Positions 38,518 to 47,612 of a stretch of DNA of 64,000 nucleotides are shown here, one piece after another; the first letter of the stretch is position 1, and each line of letters opens with the position of its first letter. The translations under genes and the position numbers were made by a program. Below the pieces are notes generated by a model. The model saw only the letters and a list, made by a program, of their open reading frames with translations. It made no database searches and was not told the DNA's origin. This stretch comes from Desulfosarcina widdelii (lineage in GTDB: Bacteria > Desulfobacterota > Desulfobacteria > Desulfobacterales > Desulfosarcinaceae), in NCBI RefSeq assembly GCF_009688965.1, contig NZ_AP021875.1, positions 5,456,001 through 5,520,000 on the forward strand. Direction: 5' to 3'.

Positions 38518-39222
38518 TCAGGACGCCATCATGGCCTTGAGCATGCCAATGTATCGATCCCGGGTCTTCAGCCGATGGTACCGGCCGAGCATACGCGGCA
38601 CCGACCTGACCTGATAATGCAAAACGATCTGATTGTAGGCCAGATCGCAGACGCGCATGGGATCCCCGGACGCGTTTGCCTCAGACGCCGTGTCCTCGTA
38701 GAAATCCCGGTCTTCGAGCGCCTCGACCAGCAGCCGCCTGATGCGGGGGTCTCCTGAAATATCTCCGCAGACGCGCACCACATTGGCCCTGGTGATCGCA
38801 TCGCCGCGGCGATAGCATTCCAGCAGCGGTGTGACAGCCTCTTCGTCAAAGGTTGCGATCACCTTCCCCACCACATAGAAAAGCTTTCCCCGGCTGACCA
38901 CCGAACCGTCCGCCAGGATCTGGTTTATGGGCTGTCGCAGGGCGCCCAGGGAATGCACGACCGCCTGCTTCCGCCGATGTCCGAACCCTTGGTGAATGGC
39001 CTGGTCAAGCAGTTGCGCATCGCTGAGGATCTCGATATGCGTAAGGTATTCCAATGCCTGTGAAGGCGGGAGACTTTCGACGCGGCGGATGAGGCTGCTT
39101 TTCTGCACGGCGGCGCGAGCGCCCGCACTATGCCGGATTGCCTCGCCCGCGGAGACAAAATTTGCCTGAAAGCCAAGGTAAACAACAATCATGCAGCCCA
39201 GGGCTGCCTTGAATACTGCCAT
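38518..39222 (-). CDS. secreted HEAT-like alpha-helical protein, function unknown
   Basis: 234 residues with an N-terminal hydrophobic signal (FKAALGCMIVVYLGFQANFVSAG). The mature part is helical, with repeats of the HEAT type (AVVHSLGALRQPI, VGKVIATFDEEAVTPLLECYRRGDAITRANVVRVCGDIS, RRLLVEALEDRDFYEDTASEANA). It may be a periplasmic scaffold. It lies 139 bp downstream of the giant Golvesin/PKD gene on the same strand and could be its co-transcribed partner. No catalytic motif is seen. Confidence 0.65.
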   Translation of the reverse strand: MAVFKAALGCMIVVYLGFQANFVSAGEAIRHSAGARAAVQKSSLIRRVESLPPSQALEYLTHIEILSDAQLLDQAIHQGFGHRRKQAVVHSLGALRQPINQILADGSVVSRGKLFYVVGKVIATFDEEAVTPLLECYRRGDAITRANVVRVCGDISGDPRIRRLLVEALEDRDFYEDTASEANASGDPMRVCDLAYNQIVLHYQVRSVPRMLGRYHRLKTRDRYIGMLKAMMAS

Positions 39223-39284
39223 GTTGCATCTCTACGACGGGTAAACTTGCCAAGACCCCCCGCACCTATGTTTTTTTATCAGCG

Positions 39285-39320
39285 TCGAATACCCCGCACA
39301 GGTTGCTGCGGGGTATTCGA
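39285..39320. repeat. 14-bp perfect inverted repeat after the Golvesin/PKD gene
   Basis: TCGAATACCCCGCA (39285-39298) and its complement (39307-39320) surround an 8-nt loop, 42 bp downstream of the stop at 39362. On the minus strand the hairpin is followed by an A run rather than a T run, so it is not a classical terminator but may protect the 3' end. Confidence 0.5.
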
Positions 39321-39361
39321 CCACAATCCAATGGTTTTTACCGGTTTCGGCAACGTGGTGC

Positions 39362-42300
39362 CTAATCCAGGGGCTGATCGCCGGGCGGTTTGTCAAAATA
39401 GTAGTAATCGAAAATCGGATCGATGGCCTGAAGATCCTGCCATATCTGATGATCGGATTTTCCTTCCAGATATGATCGCATGTAAATCAGCAGGGGCAGA
39501 TCCTGGGTGGTATTGGTGTTGAGGGAGTAAAACATCGTCCCCCGTTGAAACGTTTCTGTAAAGTAATGGCCGCTGTCGCACCCCACATACAGAAGACGGC
39601 TGTACTTGAAGTCGGCCGGATCGATATCCAGTTCCTTGACAAACAGCAAGGTCTTTCTTCGGTAGTGGGCTTTCGGATAATCGACGTTGTCGATAGCCTT
39701 GTCAAAAATATTGACCCGAATGAAGTCCGGTTTGACCTCCGTACTCGTTGTCGTTCCATCCGCATCGGTCACCGTGAGCGCCACGGTGAAAATTCCCTGC
39801 GTTGTGTATGTATGCGTCGGCTCCTGTTCATCGCTGGTCGTACCGTCGCCGAAATCCCAGTGCCAGGCAACAATATTGCCGGAGCTCATGTCATCGAAAC
39901 GCGCCTCGAAGGGCACGGATCCTTCCTGGTACCACGAGGACCGGAATTCGGCCCTGAGAATGGGGTCGGGATCTTCGTTCTCGCCGACGACGATATAGTT
40001 CGTCTTGGTAACCGTGTCGCTGCCCAGCGGGCCGGAGACACTGAAGGTGACCGTGTAGACCCCCGGTTCATCGTAAAAATGGGAAATATACGTCCGGGTG
40101 CTGTTGAAGGTACCGTCGCCGAAATCCCAAAGAATTTCGCTGTCTTCTCCCAGTATCTGAGCACTAAAAGTTACTTCCAGAGGAGCCACGCCGCTTCTAA
40201 CTCGGGCACTGAAGTCGGCGGAAAGCACCTCCGGCGGGGCATCTGCATGCTCAATCCGGATGGCATCACCGACTACGGTCCCTGTTGCGGTGTCATCCGT
40301 CAGCATAACGAAATGCTCACCGGCATCGAAATAATATTCATCTCCCAGCTGTGTCCACTGCCAGCCATCGTTTCTCTGGTTAATCCGAACGGTGGTGTTC
40401 TCCTCGGCAAGCGTGTCGGGATTGTTATAATAAATGGTATAGGGGGCATCGGTGCTTCTTCCGCTTGACGGCGACCACCATGCATACAACCGGTAGAAGC
40501 CTGCAGTGGGAATATCGAATATCCACTTAACCTGATTGTCACCCTGCCCACGTGGTGCGTAGAGATAGTTTTCCAGATAATACCCGCTGAACTTTTGAGA
40601 CTGCGTCCAATCGCCGACCACTTCTACCGATGGCTTCCACGGCTCCGGATTGGTAATGAAATATTGCTGCTCATCGGGGATGGTCGGATCCGGCTCGATG
40701 CCATCAGGAGAATACCAGGCCGGACCTCCCCAATCGGAGAACCGTTCGATCGGAGCATGCCGGCTATTTTCGATTTTGTAGTGGGTGGAATCCCCGGGGA
40801 CTTGGTAGGTGATATAATAATTGTAGGCCGGGTCGCCGTTGGGATCGTCAAAATCGTAGGGCATGATGCCGCTGGTCCCGTCCTGGAAGTTTGGCCACCA
40901 GTAGGGGTAGGCTTGGCTGGTCCTCATTCCCCTTATGTTGACATGGACCCATTTCGATGAATAGTTGAAAATGCGATCATCATCGATATAACGGATATCA
41001 TTGATTTCCTGTCTGAGTTGTTCTTGCTGCGTCGCAAACAAGCCGCCCAGACCGTAGTTGGAGTGCCCAAAATAGAGCACGTGCGCGTCTTCAGTCGTCA
41101 GAGCCTGTCTCATCTCTTCGATCGAATTGCCCATCCGGATTTCGACATTTCTGTTTCTCGACGGTATGTAGTATGTCCAAAGGCTGTTGTCCTCAACTTC
41201 GACCGCTCCCATGGTTTCCAGCCACCAGGCTACGTCCTCCCTGGCGTCAATGGATGCATACCCGGGAAAAATAAACATCTGTTCGTTCGAAAGTGGTGGC
41301 GGCGGTGGCGCCGCCGTCAATTTTACTGCATCGGCACAGGTGGTAGTCGGATAGGACTGAGCGGTAATGGTTATCTCGTAGTTGACGCCCGAGTCGAATC
41401 TATACGTTCCCAGCCCATTCCATTGGCTGGCATTTTGCTGCTGGTTGACATTAAAAATCGTTGTGCCGTCCGCGTGTTCTATGGTTACGGGAGCGCTGGT
41501 CGTTCGCGATGGATACGTTGTCCACCACATGGAAACCTTATAATACCCGGAAGCAGCAGGTGTAAAATTCCAGGTATAGGTGCTGCCGTCACGGCTCCAC
41601 AGCGAATCGCTGCCGTAGCTGCCTGTTGCCGATGAAATGGACCATCCACCCGAATTGGTCGTTTCAGGGTCGCCATTGTCGATGATGACGGAAATCTCCG
41701 ACTCGAAATAGGCCTCAATGGTATGATCCGTCGTGACGTCCGGAAAGGTGTAGGCGTCAACTGCCCCCACGGACGAACCGTCGACCAGAACGTCGTCAAT
41801 CGCAAAGCCGGTGTTGGGGGTGATCGTGAACGCCTGTTCGCCCCCCTCGAAGACGGTCACCGTCCCTGAAGGATCGATGCTGCCGTTGGCTCCGGATGTC
41901 GCCGTTATCGTGTGGCTCGGAACCGCGGCGAAGGATGCCTCGATAGTATGGTCCGCCGTGACGTCCGGAAAGGTGTAGGTGTTAACCGCCCCCACGGACG
42001 AACCGTCGACCAGAACGTCGTCAATCGCGAAGCCGGTGTTGGGGGTGATCGTGAACGCCTGTTCGCCCCCCTCGAAGACGGTCACCGTCCCTGAAGGATC
42101 GATGCTGCCGTTGGCTCCGGATGTCGCCGTTATCGTGTGGCTCGGAACCGCGGCGAAGGATGCCTCGATAGTATGGTCCGCCGTGACGTCCGGAAAGGTG
42201 TAGGCGTTAACCGCCCCCACGGACGAACCGTCGACCAGAACGTCGTCAATCGCGAAGCCGGTGTTGGGGGTGATCGTGAACGCCTGTTCGCCCCCCTCGA

Positions 42301-43771
42301 AGACGGTCACCGTCCCTGAAGGATCGATGCTGCCGTTGGCTCCGGATGTCGCCGTTATCGTGTGGCTCGGAACCGCGGCGAAGGATGCCTCGATAGTATG
42401 GTCTGCCGTGACGTCCGGAAAGGTGTAGGCGTTAACCGCCCCCACGGACGAACCGTCGACCAGAACGTCGTCAATCGCGAAGCCGGTGTTGGGGGTGATC
42501 GTGAACGCCTGTTCGCCCTCCTCGAAGACGGTCACCGTCCCTGAAGGATCGATGCTGCCGTTGGCTCCGGATGTCGCCGTTATCGTGTGGCTCGGAATCG
42601 ATGCATAGGCCAAACGGACTGCATCGGCACAGGTACTCGCCGGACCGGGCTGGGAAGTAATGGTGATGTCATAACTGGCCCCCTGGATAAAGTGATAAAG
42701 GCCAAGGATGTTCCACTTGCCCCCGCCTTCTTGTTGATTAATAAAAATGGTATCTGTGCCGCCGGAAAATGCGATGGCCACCGGAATGTTCTGGCTTCTC
42801 GAAGCATATTGTGTCCACCACATGGATAACTCATAAGTCCCTGTAAAAGAGGGGGTAAACGTCCAGGTATAGGTGCTGCCATCCCGGCTCCACAGGGAGG
42901 TTGCCGAAGGATCGTCTGGATCCCAGGGATCGATTCCTCCGGATGTTTGCCAGGACCCTGTATAACTTGTATTTGGGTCACCGTTATTAATGATTTCTTC
43001 GACCGTGTCCTGAACGACTAATGTCTCAGAAACTGTTGCTGATGATGCCATTTCATTGTCAAACACTGTAAAGTAAATAGTGTGTGTGCCGGCTGATAGA
43101 GGCGAAGATTGGGTAAAAGATGCTGCAGTACTCAAAAGCCCATCAATGCTGGATTCCCACCTGAACTCCTCTATACTGCCGTCTAAATCAATCCCATGTC
43201 CACTGAATGTCACCTCACCATTGCTTAGCGAAGGATTTGGAGAAATAGAATCAATTGTTGCTATGGGAGAAGCATTGAATTCTGGTCGATATACAAGTTG
43301 GATAGCATCCGCATTAGTACTAGAAGGGCCAGGCTGGGAAATTATGGTCAAATCATATGTTTCACCACCCTCGAAGGGAAAACTTGCCAGCAGGTTCCAC
43401 TGGCCACCGTTTTGCTGTTGGTTAATATAGATTGTATCAGTTCCACCCCACCTGTTTATGCGTACAGGTATATTTTCGCTTCTTGAAGGCCACTCCGTCC
43501 ACCACATATATAAATCATAGCTACCTGACTCAGTGGGCGTGAAAGACCATGTGTAAGTGCTACCATCCCTACTCCACAACGAAGTGGCTGAAGGATCATT
43601 AGTATCCCAGGGATTGACACCTCCGGATACTCCCCAATTCCCAGTATAAGAGGTTCCTAAATCACCATTGTCGATAATAACATCTGCAAAAACTGTGATA
43701 AAATGCCCTGAAATTAAGCTTAAAGTCCCTACACAAATTAAAAGAATGAATTTTCGAAATGTTGGAATCAT
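39362..43771 (-). CDS. giant secreted Golvesin/InlB-like/PKD protein with a split caspase-like domain
   Basis: 1469 residues; GAGGTG precedes the ATG. Order seen: signal peptide (1-29); Golvesin-C-like domain (30-161, SLWSRDGSTYTW, NQQQNGGQWNLL); Ig/cadherin-like (170-255); second Golvesin-like (258-389); four 75-residue InlB-like repeats (393-690); third Golvesin-like (694-820). Then comes a region with VLYFGHSNYGLGG (His903), a fourth Golvesin-like domain (1048-1175) and two PKD domains (1184-1262, 1272-1354, both WDFGDGT). The C-terminus has SRLLYVGCDSGHYF (Cys1398), then LPLLIYMRSYLEGKSDHQIWQDLQ. The H-x3-G and C-x-x-G blocks and the helix after them resemble the caspase-like clan CD (CHAT, C25). 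Adhesive and possibly proteolytic roles are inferred. Confidence 0.8.
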   Translation of the reverse strand: MIPTFRKFILLICVGTLSLISGHFITVFADVIIDNGDLGTSYTGNWGVSGGVNPWDTNDPSATSLWSRDGSTYTWSFTPTESGSYDLYMWWTEWPSRSENIPVRINRWGGTDTIYINQQQNGGQWNLLASFPFEGGETYDLTIISQPGPSSTNADAIQLVYRPEFNASPIATIDSISPNPSLSNGEVTFSGHGIDLDGSIEEFRWESSIDGLLSTAASFTQSSPLSAGTHTIYFTVFDNEMASSATVSETLVVQDTVEEIINNGDPNTSYTGSWQTSGGIDPWDPDDPSATSLWSRDGSTYTWTFTPSFTGTYELSMWWTQYASRSQNIPVAIAFSGGTDTIFINQQEGGGKWNILGLYHFIQGASYDITITSQPGPASTCADAVRLAYASIPSHTITATSGANGSIDPSGTVTVFEEGEQAFTITPNTGFAIDDVLVDGSSVGAVNAYTFPDVTADHTIEASFAAVPSHTITATSGANGSIDPSGTVTVFEGGEQAFTITPNTGFAIDDVLVDGSSVGAVNAYTFPDVTADHTIEASFAAVPSHTITATSGANGSIDPSGTVTVFEGGEQAFTITPNTGFAIDDVLVDGSSVGAVNTYTFPDVTADHTIEASFAAVPSHTITATSGANGSIDPSGTVTVFEGGEQAFTITPNTGFAIDDVLVDGSSVGAVDAYTFPDVTTDHTIEAYFESEISVIIDNGDPETTNSGGWSISSATGSYGSDSLWSRDGSTYTWNFTPAASGYYKVSMWWTTYPSRTTSAPVTIEHADGTTIFNVNQQQNASQWNGLGTYRFDSGVNYEITITAQSYPTTTCADAVKLTAAPPPPPLSNEQMFIFPGYASIDAREDVAWWLETMGAVEVEDNSLWTYYIPSRNRNVEIRMGNSIEEMRQALTTEDAHVLYFGHSNYGLGGLFATQQEQLRQEINDIRYIDDDRIFNYSSKWVHVNIRGMRTSQAYPYWWPNFQDGTSGIMPYDFDDPNGDPAYNYYITYQVPGDSTHYKIENSRHAPIERFSDWGGPAWYSPDGIEPDPTIPDEQQYFITNPEPWKPSVEVVGDWTQSQKFSGYYLENYLYAPRGQGDNQVKWIFDIPTAGFYRLYAWWSPSSGRSTDAPYTIYYNNPDTLAEENTTVRINQRNDGWQWTQLGDEYYFDAGEHFVMLTDDTATGTVVGDAIRIEHADAPPEVLSADFSARVRSGVAPLEVTFSAQILGEDSEILWDFGDGTFNSTRTYISHFYDEPGVYTVTFSVSGPLGSDTVTKTNYIVVGENEDPDPILRAEFRSSWYQEGSVPFEARFDDMSSGNIVAWHWDFGDGTTSDEQEPTHTYTTQGIFTVALTVTDADGTTTSTEVKPDFIRVNIFDKAIDNVDYPKAHYRRKTLLFVKELDIDPADFKYSRLLYVGCDSGHYFTETFQRGTMFYSLNTNTTQDLPLLIYMRSYLEGKSDHQIWQDLQAIDPIFDYYYFDKPPGDQPLD
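41702..42595. repeat. four tandem 225-bp coding repeats, nearly identical
   Basis: These are the DNA of the InlB-like repeats in the giant protein, each starting SHTITATSGANGSIDPSG. The copies have a 225-bp period and differ at only a few bases in the central copies; the last copy in protein order is the most diverged. Such near-identity implies recent duplication or gene conversion and could allow copy-number change by slippage or recombination. Confidence 0.9.
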
Positions 43772-45139
43772 TTATAGCACCTCTTTTTTTTTAATGTAGG
43801 ATGGCTTTTTAAGAAAGCGTATCTCAAAAATGACGTAACAGGATGATAATGCATCAAAGCTCCAAAATGCTGATGACGCTATCAGCATGATTTTCCCAGC
43901 GAGCAGGCAGTGTTCCGAAATTGCAAAGCCAGGAGAACAAATCTTCCACTTTTCATCTGTGCCGCTATTGTTTCAGTGCACGGAAATCCAGGATTCATGA
44001 TTTCTCCGGTTTGATTTATGTGGAGCAACCATTTCGATCCCATGAAGCGCACGAAGGCGGCTTTCTAATGGATCGCTGTCCTATGCTTCATCGCCAATCA
44101 AGCCCCCTGATGCTTTTTTACAGGGGTAAAGCTGCCTCCGACGAAACTTTACCTTATGCCGATGCCACCTCCCTTGGGAAGGTCCTCAACCAGTTCGGTC
44201 GGGATCTGTCGGGCCCCCTGCCGGACCCAAGCCTGGAACCAGCGACTGCAGGTTTTATAAGGGGGATAGCGTGGCGACAGATTTTTTAATGGCGATTACT
44301 TACGCAGAACCCCAAGGGATCCGTGCATATCCCTTGGGTTTCATTGAGTACGGCCACTGCCGTCATGTTTTCAGTGAGGAGATGGAATAAAGAGCTCTAA
44401 CCGGAACAATTGCTCGTTTATGAGTTCCATCCCCAGTATATGATATATTTTCGAGCATTTATTGAGATTTATTAAACTCTCAATGAATTTAACGAAACAA
44501 ATCTCAAATATGCTGTTTAAGCGTAGGTTCAATTAATTTCTGTTTTTGGAGGGTAAACAGCAAGAAAAATGCCATTCTATTTTCTGCATTAGATCTTTGA
44601 TATCATGATATAAAATCTATTTTGGTGTACGATGCTTAGTATTTAATGAGAAAATAATTCCACATATTTATTACATTTTTTCCTTTTATAGGAAATTAAT
44701 TTCGCTGAAAAAGCCGTTAGCCGACCGTGCTTACTGCGAACCCTAATCGATTCTGGCGGTCGTTGCAGTAAGATTGGCAATTTCAGAGCAATGCAACGTT
44801 TTGTAAGGTAACTGAAATTTTGGACTGTGCAGAATTATCAGAGAAAACTGCAACTCCCTAACATAAATTGAAGTGGATTTCGTATTCGCAGTTTAGGTCA
44901 AATAATGTTTAACTTTTCCCCATGTTTATTTTCTCAATGAAACATCAAGAAGAGTTGAAATCTATTGTAGTCATCTATCTTCAATGGCAATACTGCGTCA
45001 AACATCAATTCGCTCCTTCCTAAATAGTTGATCCTGAAAGCCCTTAGATATCAAAGAGCAGGTTTTAGGAAAAGTTCACCGCCCCCCATATATTTATTCT
45101 TTGGGCACATCAACGGATGAACGCTATAATCGGGGAATG
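43772..45139. other. long gene-free stretch with hairpins
   Basis: Nearly 1.4 kb without a supported gene. A 122-codon plus-strand frame at 43921-44289 has no convincing sequence. At 44308-44341 a 12-bp inverted repeat with one bulged C is followed by a short T run (terminator-like on the plus strand). At 44127-44162 GGTAAAG and CTTTACC can pair. The part after 44400 is AT-rich and featureless. It probably contains the promoter of the giant secreted-protein gene. Confidence 0.45.
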
Positions 45140-46804
45140 TTAAGATGCAGGTGTTAAAAATTCGATGACCACCTTGCGACGCTGACCATCGTAAGGAACT
45201 GTTGTGCCGTCCGGGCCGTCCGGATCCGGGCCAACCGCGATAGTCGTAATGCTGTCGGCGGGAACACCTTTGCCGACCAAATAGGTTTTCACCATGTCCG
45301 CTCTGAACTCGGCTAATTTAAGGTTGTAGGTCCTTACGCCGGAACGGTCGGTGTAGCCACGCAGAATCAAAGCGGTCGACGGCTTTTGAGCAATATAGCG
45401 GGCAATCAACTCGAGCAGGTAGTAATCTTCATTGTCCAAGGTATTGGAATTGAAACCAAACTTAACTTCCGGGTATTCGCCAAACAATTTCTTGATATCG
45501 GCGAGAGAAAGCTGCGTTTTTGCGTCGGTGGAGCGAAGGGGTGCCACTGCAGCGATGGACGACGTCGTCGGTGCTTGGTCAGGTTCGGTGACCTTTGATT
45601 GATCGGCGGTTGATGTGTCACTCGAACCTTTTGATCCACTTTGATCTGAATTAGCTTGATTACTTTGGCCGACTAAAGGGATGGTATTCTGTGCGTGATT
45701 TTTTATTTGTGTTGCGGATTGCGCTTTGGGCAGCGCTGTGGCTGCTTCCGTTGGCTGGACAGACCGCTTTGATCCATTGATGTTCGCACTTTCCTGCCGG
45801 TTTCGAAACAAGGTCGCCTCCAACCCGATTAAGAGCGCCAAAATGATGCCCACCACCAGGATCGCTGATTTGTTAAACTTCGGTTTGCCATCAATGGCTT
45901 TGTCCGTTGTTTGCGATTTCGGTGACGATGGTCCTGGTTGACCCGCCGCCGGTCTCTTTCCGGATTCGGGTATAGCCTGGTTTTGTACGCCTACTATTCC
46001 TCCGGAAATCTTTAATTCTGTGGCACACTCCGCGACGATTGCACTGCCAATCTGCCGTTTCTCTCGAACATAGCCGGTCAGCAGTGCCTGGTTACAGATG
46101 ATATTGATCAATCGAGGATACCCTTTGGAGAATTGATAAATTTCGTTCATGGCATCCGGAGTAAAAATCGGCTCTCTGGATCCCGCCACTTTCAGACGAT
46201 AACGGATGTAATCGCCGATTTCCGATTCATTCAACTTGGATATGTCGTAGCTAACCGTAATGCGTTGGCGTATTGCGCGATTGCGCGGTCTGAGGATGAT
46301 GTCGTTGAACTCGATCTGGCCGACAAAGAAAATATTGATCAGCTTGGTGGTGGCGGTTTCAATGTTGGAGAGCAGTCGCACCTCTTCAAGCATACTCTGG
46401 GTGAGATTCTGGCTTTCATCGATGATCAGGAGGGCTTGTTTGTTATAATTCTGCAACTCAAGCAAATATTTCTTCATGAAGATCAGAAATTGTCCTTTGC
46501 TTCTGAACGTTCGGTCCAAGTTGAAGGCATCGGCAACGTAGTTGAAAAAATCCAGCTTGGCCAGTCCAGGATCTGTAACCAGGGCGACGCGCACATCATC
46601 GTCCAAGTCATGGATCAGTGCGTTGAGCAGCGTTGTTTTCCCGGTACCGACGTCGCCGGTGAGCAGCAGGAACCCGCTATTGTCCCGAATCGCATATTTC
46701 AGAACAGCCAGCGCTTCCTCGTGTTTTTCTCCTAACCAGAGAAAACGCGGGTCCGTGCTAATCTGAAATGGCTTCAACTGCAGTTGATAAAAGTCAAGAT
46801 ACAT
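45140..46804 (-). CDS. ExeA/GspA-type AAA ATPase fused to a periplasmic OmpA domain
   Basis: 554 residues from the ATG at 46804 (MYLDFYQLQLKPFQISTDPRFLWLGE), the usual N-terminus of the ExeA/XrtA-associated ATPase family; the longer frame to 46855 adds 17 atypical residues. Walker A is GDVGTGKTT and Walker B is ALLIIDESQ. After a Pro/Ser-rich linker there is one membrane helix (AILVVGIILALLIGLEATLF), a low-complexity stalk, then an OmpA-like domain (LILRGYTDRSGVRTYNLKLAEFRADMVKTYL) with the NX2LSxxRAxxV-type peptidoglycan-binding pattern. ExeA family members open the cell wall for secretion machines using a PG_binding domain; here OmpA seems to replace it. It may localise export of the secreted proteins or polysaccharide. 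Confidence 0.85.
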   Translation of the reverse strand: MYLDFYQLQLKPFQISTDPRFLWLGEKHEEALAVLKYAIRDNSGFLLLTGDVGTGKTTLLNALIHDLDDDVRVALVTDPGLAKLDFFNYVADAFNLDRTFRSKGQFLIFMKKYLLELQNYNKQALLIIDESQNLTQSMLEEVRLLSNIETATTKLINIFFVGQIEFNDIILRPRNRAIRQRITVSYDISKLNESEIGDYIRYRLKVAGSREPIFTPDAMNEIYQFSKGYPRLINIICNQALLTGYVREKRQIGSAIVAECATELKISGGIVGVQNQAIPESGKRPAAGQPGPSSPKSQTTDKAIDGKPKFNKSAILVVGIILALLIGLEATLFRNRQESANINGSKRSVQPTEAATALPKAQSATQIKNHAQNTIPLVGQSNQANSDQSGSKGSSDTSTADQSKVTEPDQAPTTSSIAAVAPLRSTDAKTQLSLADIKKLFGEYPEVKFGFNSNTLDNEDYYLLELIARYIAQKPSTALILRGYTDRSGVRTYNLKLAEFRADMVKTYLVGKGVPADSITTIAVGPDPDGPDGTTVPYDGQRRKVVIEFLTPAS

Positions 46805-46949
46805 GATTGATGCTCTATCTAAGATAATATTTGACCGATGGCCCATGCGTAGCAACCATGTTGCTTCATCGGAGGGCTAAAGATATGGTCAAAGTTGGTT
46901 AAAAAAGGCAAGTTCTTTATTTTGGGTCAGTTTGCGCCCGATCATCAAG

Positions 46950-47020
46950 ACGGTAGCCCGGTTTTTCGGGAGTCTCCTGAAATAAAGTTTACCTTTGTAT
47001 GCAAAGATAACTGCAAAGCA
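46950..47020. ncRNA. possible structured leader RNA (strand uncertain)
   Basis: Several pairings lie close together. CCCG/CGGG (46957-46960 with 46967-46970) and CTTTG/CAAAG (46993-46997 with 47002-47006) can form hairpins, and GGTA/TACC (46952-46955 with 46990-46993) is an enclosing pair. TGCAAAG is directly repeated at 47000-47006 and 47012-47018. It sits in the 358-bp region between the 53-residue membrane peptide and the ATPase gene, where a leader would be expected on the minus strand. It does not match a riboswitch I can name with confidence. Confidence 0.25.
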
Positions 47021-47162
47021 ATTTATATGCCAAATATTTTTAAGGGAGATGGAGAGCTATAATATTCATTTGGAATACTGCTTTTGGGGTATGTTTGCCA
47101 ATGGCTTTAATATTTAATGTCCATGACTTAAGGCTGAAAAATGGTATCTACACTTTGTAGCA

Positions 47163-47324
47163 TTACTTCATTTGATCCAATGCTTTTTGTGTTGATTCAA
47201 GTCCTTGCGTTTTTCCTGACGTATAGTCAGGAATGTCTAAGTACGGTATGTCAACAACCCGAAACCATTCGAGAGCTAATATTATAATTATAGTCAATAG
47301 GGTATAGCCTATGAATTTTCCCAT
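47163..47324 (-). CDS. 53-residue single-pass membrane peptide
   Basis: ATG at 47324 with GAGGA upstream, stop at 47163-47165. The sequence begins MGKFIGYTLLTIIIILALEW, one hydrophobic helix, then a polar tail (DIPYLDIPDYTSGKTQGL...) that ends in a short amphipathic segment. It lies directly upstream of, and in the same direction as, the ExeA/OmpA ATPase gene and could be a small partner of it. No family is recognised. Coding potential is judged from the clean hydrophobic/polar layout and ribosome site only. Confidence 0.5.
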   Translation of the reverse strand: MGKFIGYTLLTIIIILALEWFRVVDIPYLDIPDYTSGKTQGLESTQKALDQMK

Positions 47325-47369
47325 TTGCTGTAATCCTCAAAAATGTTAAATTTAAGTACACTTTACTAT

Positions 47370-47612
47370 TTAAAATCGTAATAATTGTTTTAGCTTCAAC
47401 CAATCATTTTTGTCAAATTGCTGAATCGATGGCTCTCCTATAGAGCTTTTTTCCATTTTAGGCCGACCTGCTTCTTCGCCGGAGCCATCCATGACGTTGA
47501 TGTGGATGCTGGAATCTCCGGTGTGACCGTATTTAACAATGAAGCCATCGATGCAGCTACGATGAGGGTGGTTGCCTGAACGCCTAAATTTTAAAACACT
47601 TTGTTGGCCAAC
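47370..47612 (-). pseudogene. start-less open frame, possible gene remnant
   Basis: An 80-codon minus-strand frame, open between stops, with no usable start codon near its 5' end. Its peptide is of plausible composition (HRSCIDGFIVKYGHTGDSS, then INVMDGSGEEAGRP, ending LKLKQLLRF) but is not recognised. It may be the 3' end of a decayed gene or chance. Confidence 0.2.

Noticed and set aside
41912..42544. Three identical 60-codon plus-strand frames spaced 225 bp apart
   Set aside because: They are antisense shadows of the InlB-like repeats in the giant minus-strand gene.
41702..42595. Possible CRISPR-like array
   Set aside because: The repeat unit is 225 bp, fully coding and without spacers.
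43921..44289. 122-codon plus-strand frame
   Set aside because: No ribosome site, no recognisable motif, low-complexity mix of residues; overlaps hairpin-forming DNA.
46950..47020. c-di-GMP (GEMM) riboswitch
   Set aside because: A GCAAAGC-like and a GGTAGCC-like block are present but in the wrong order and without the second helix, so only a generic structured-RNA candidate is listed.
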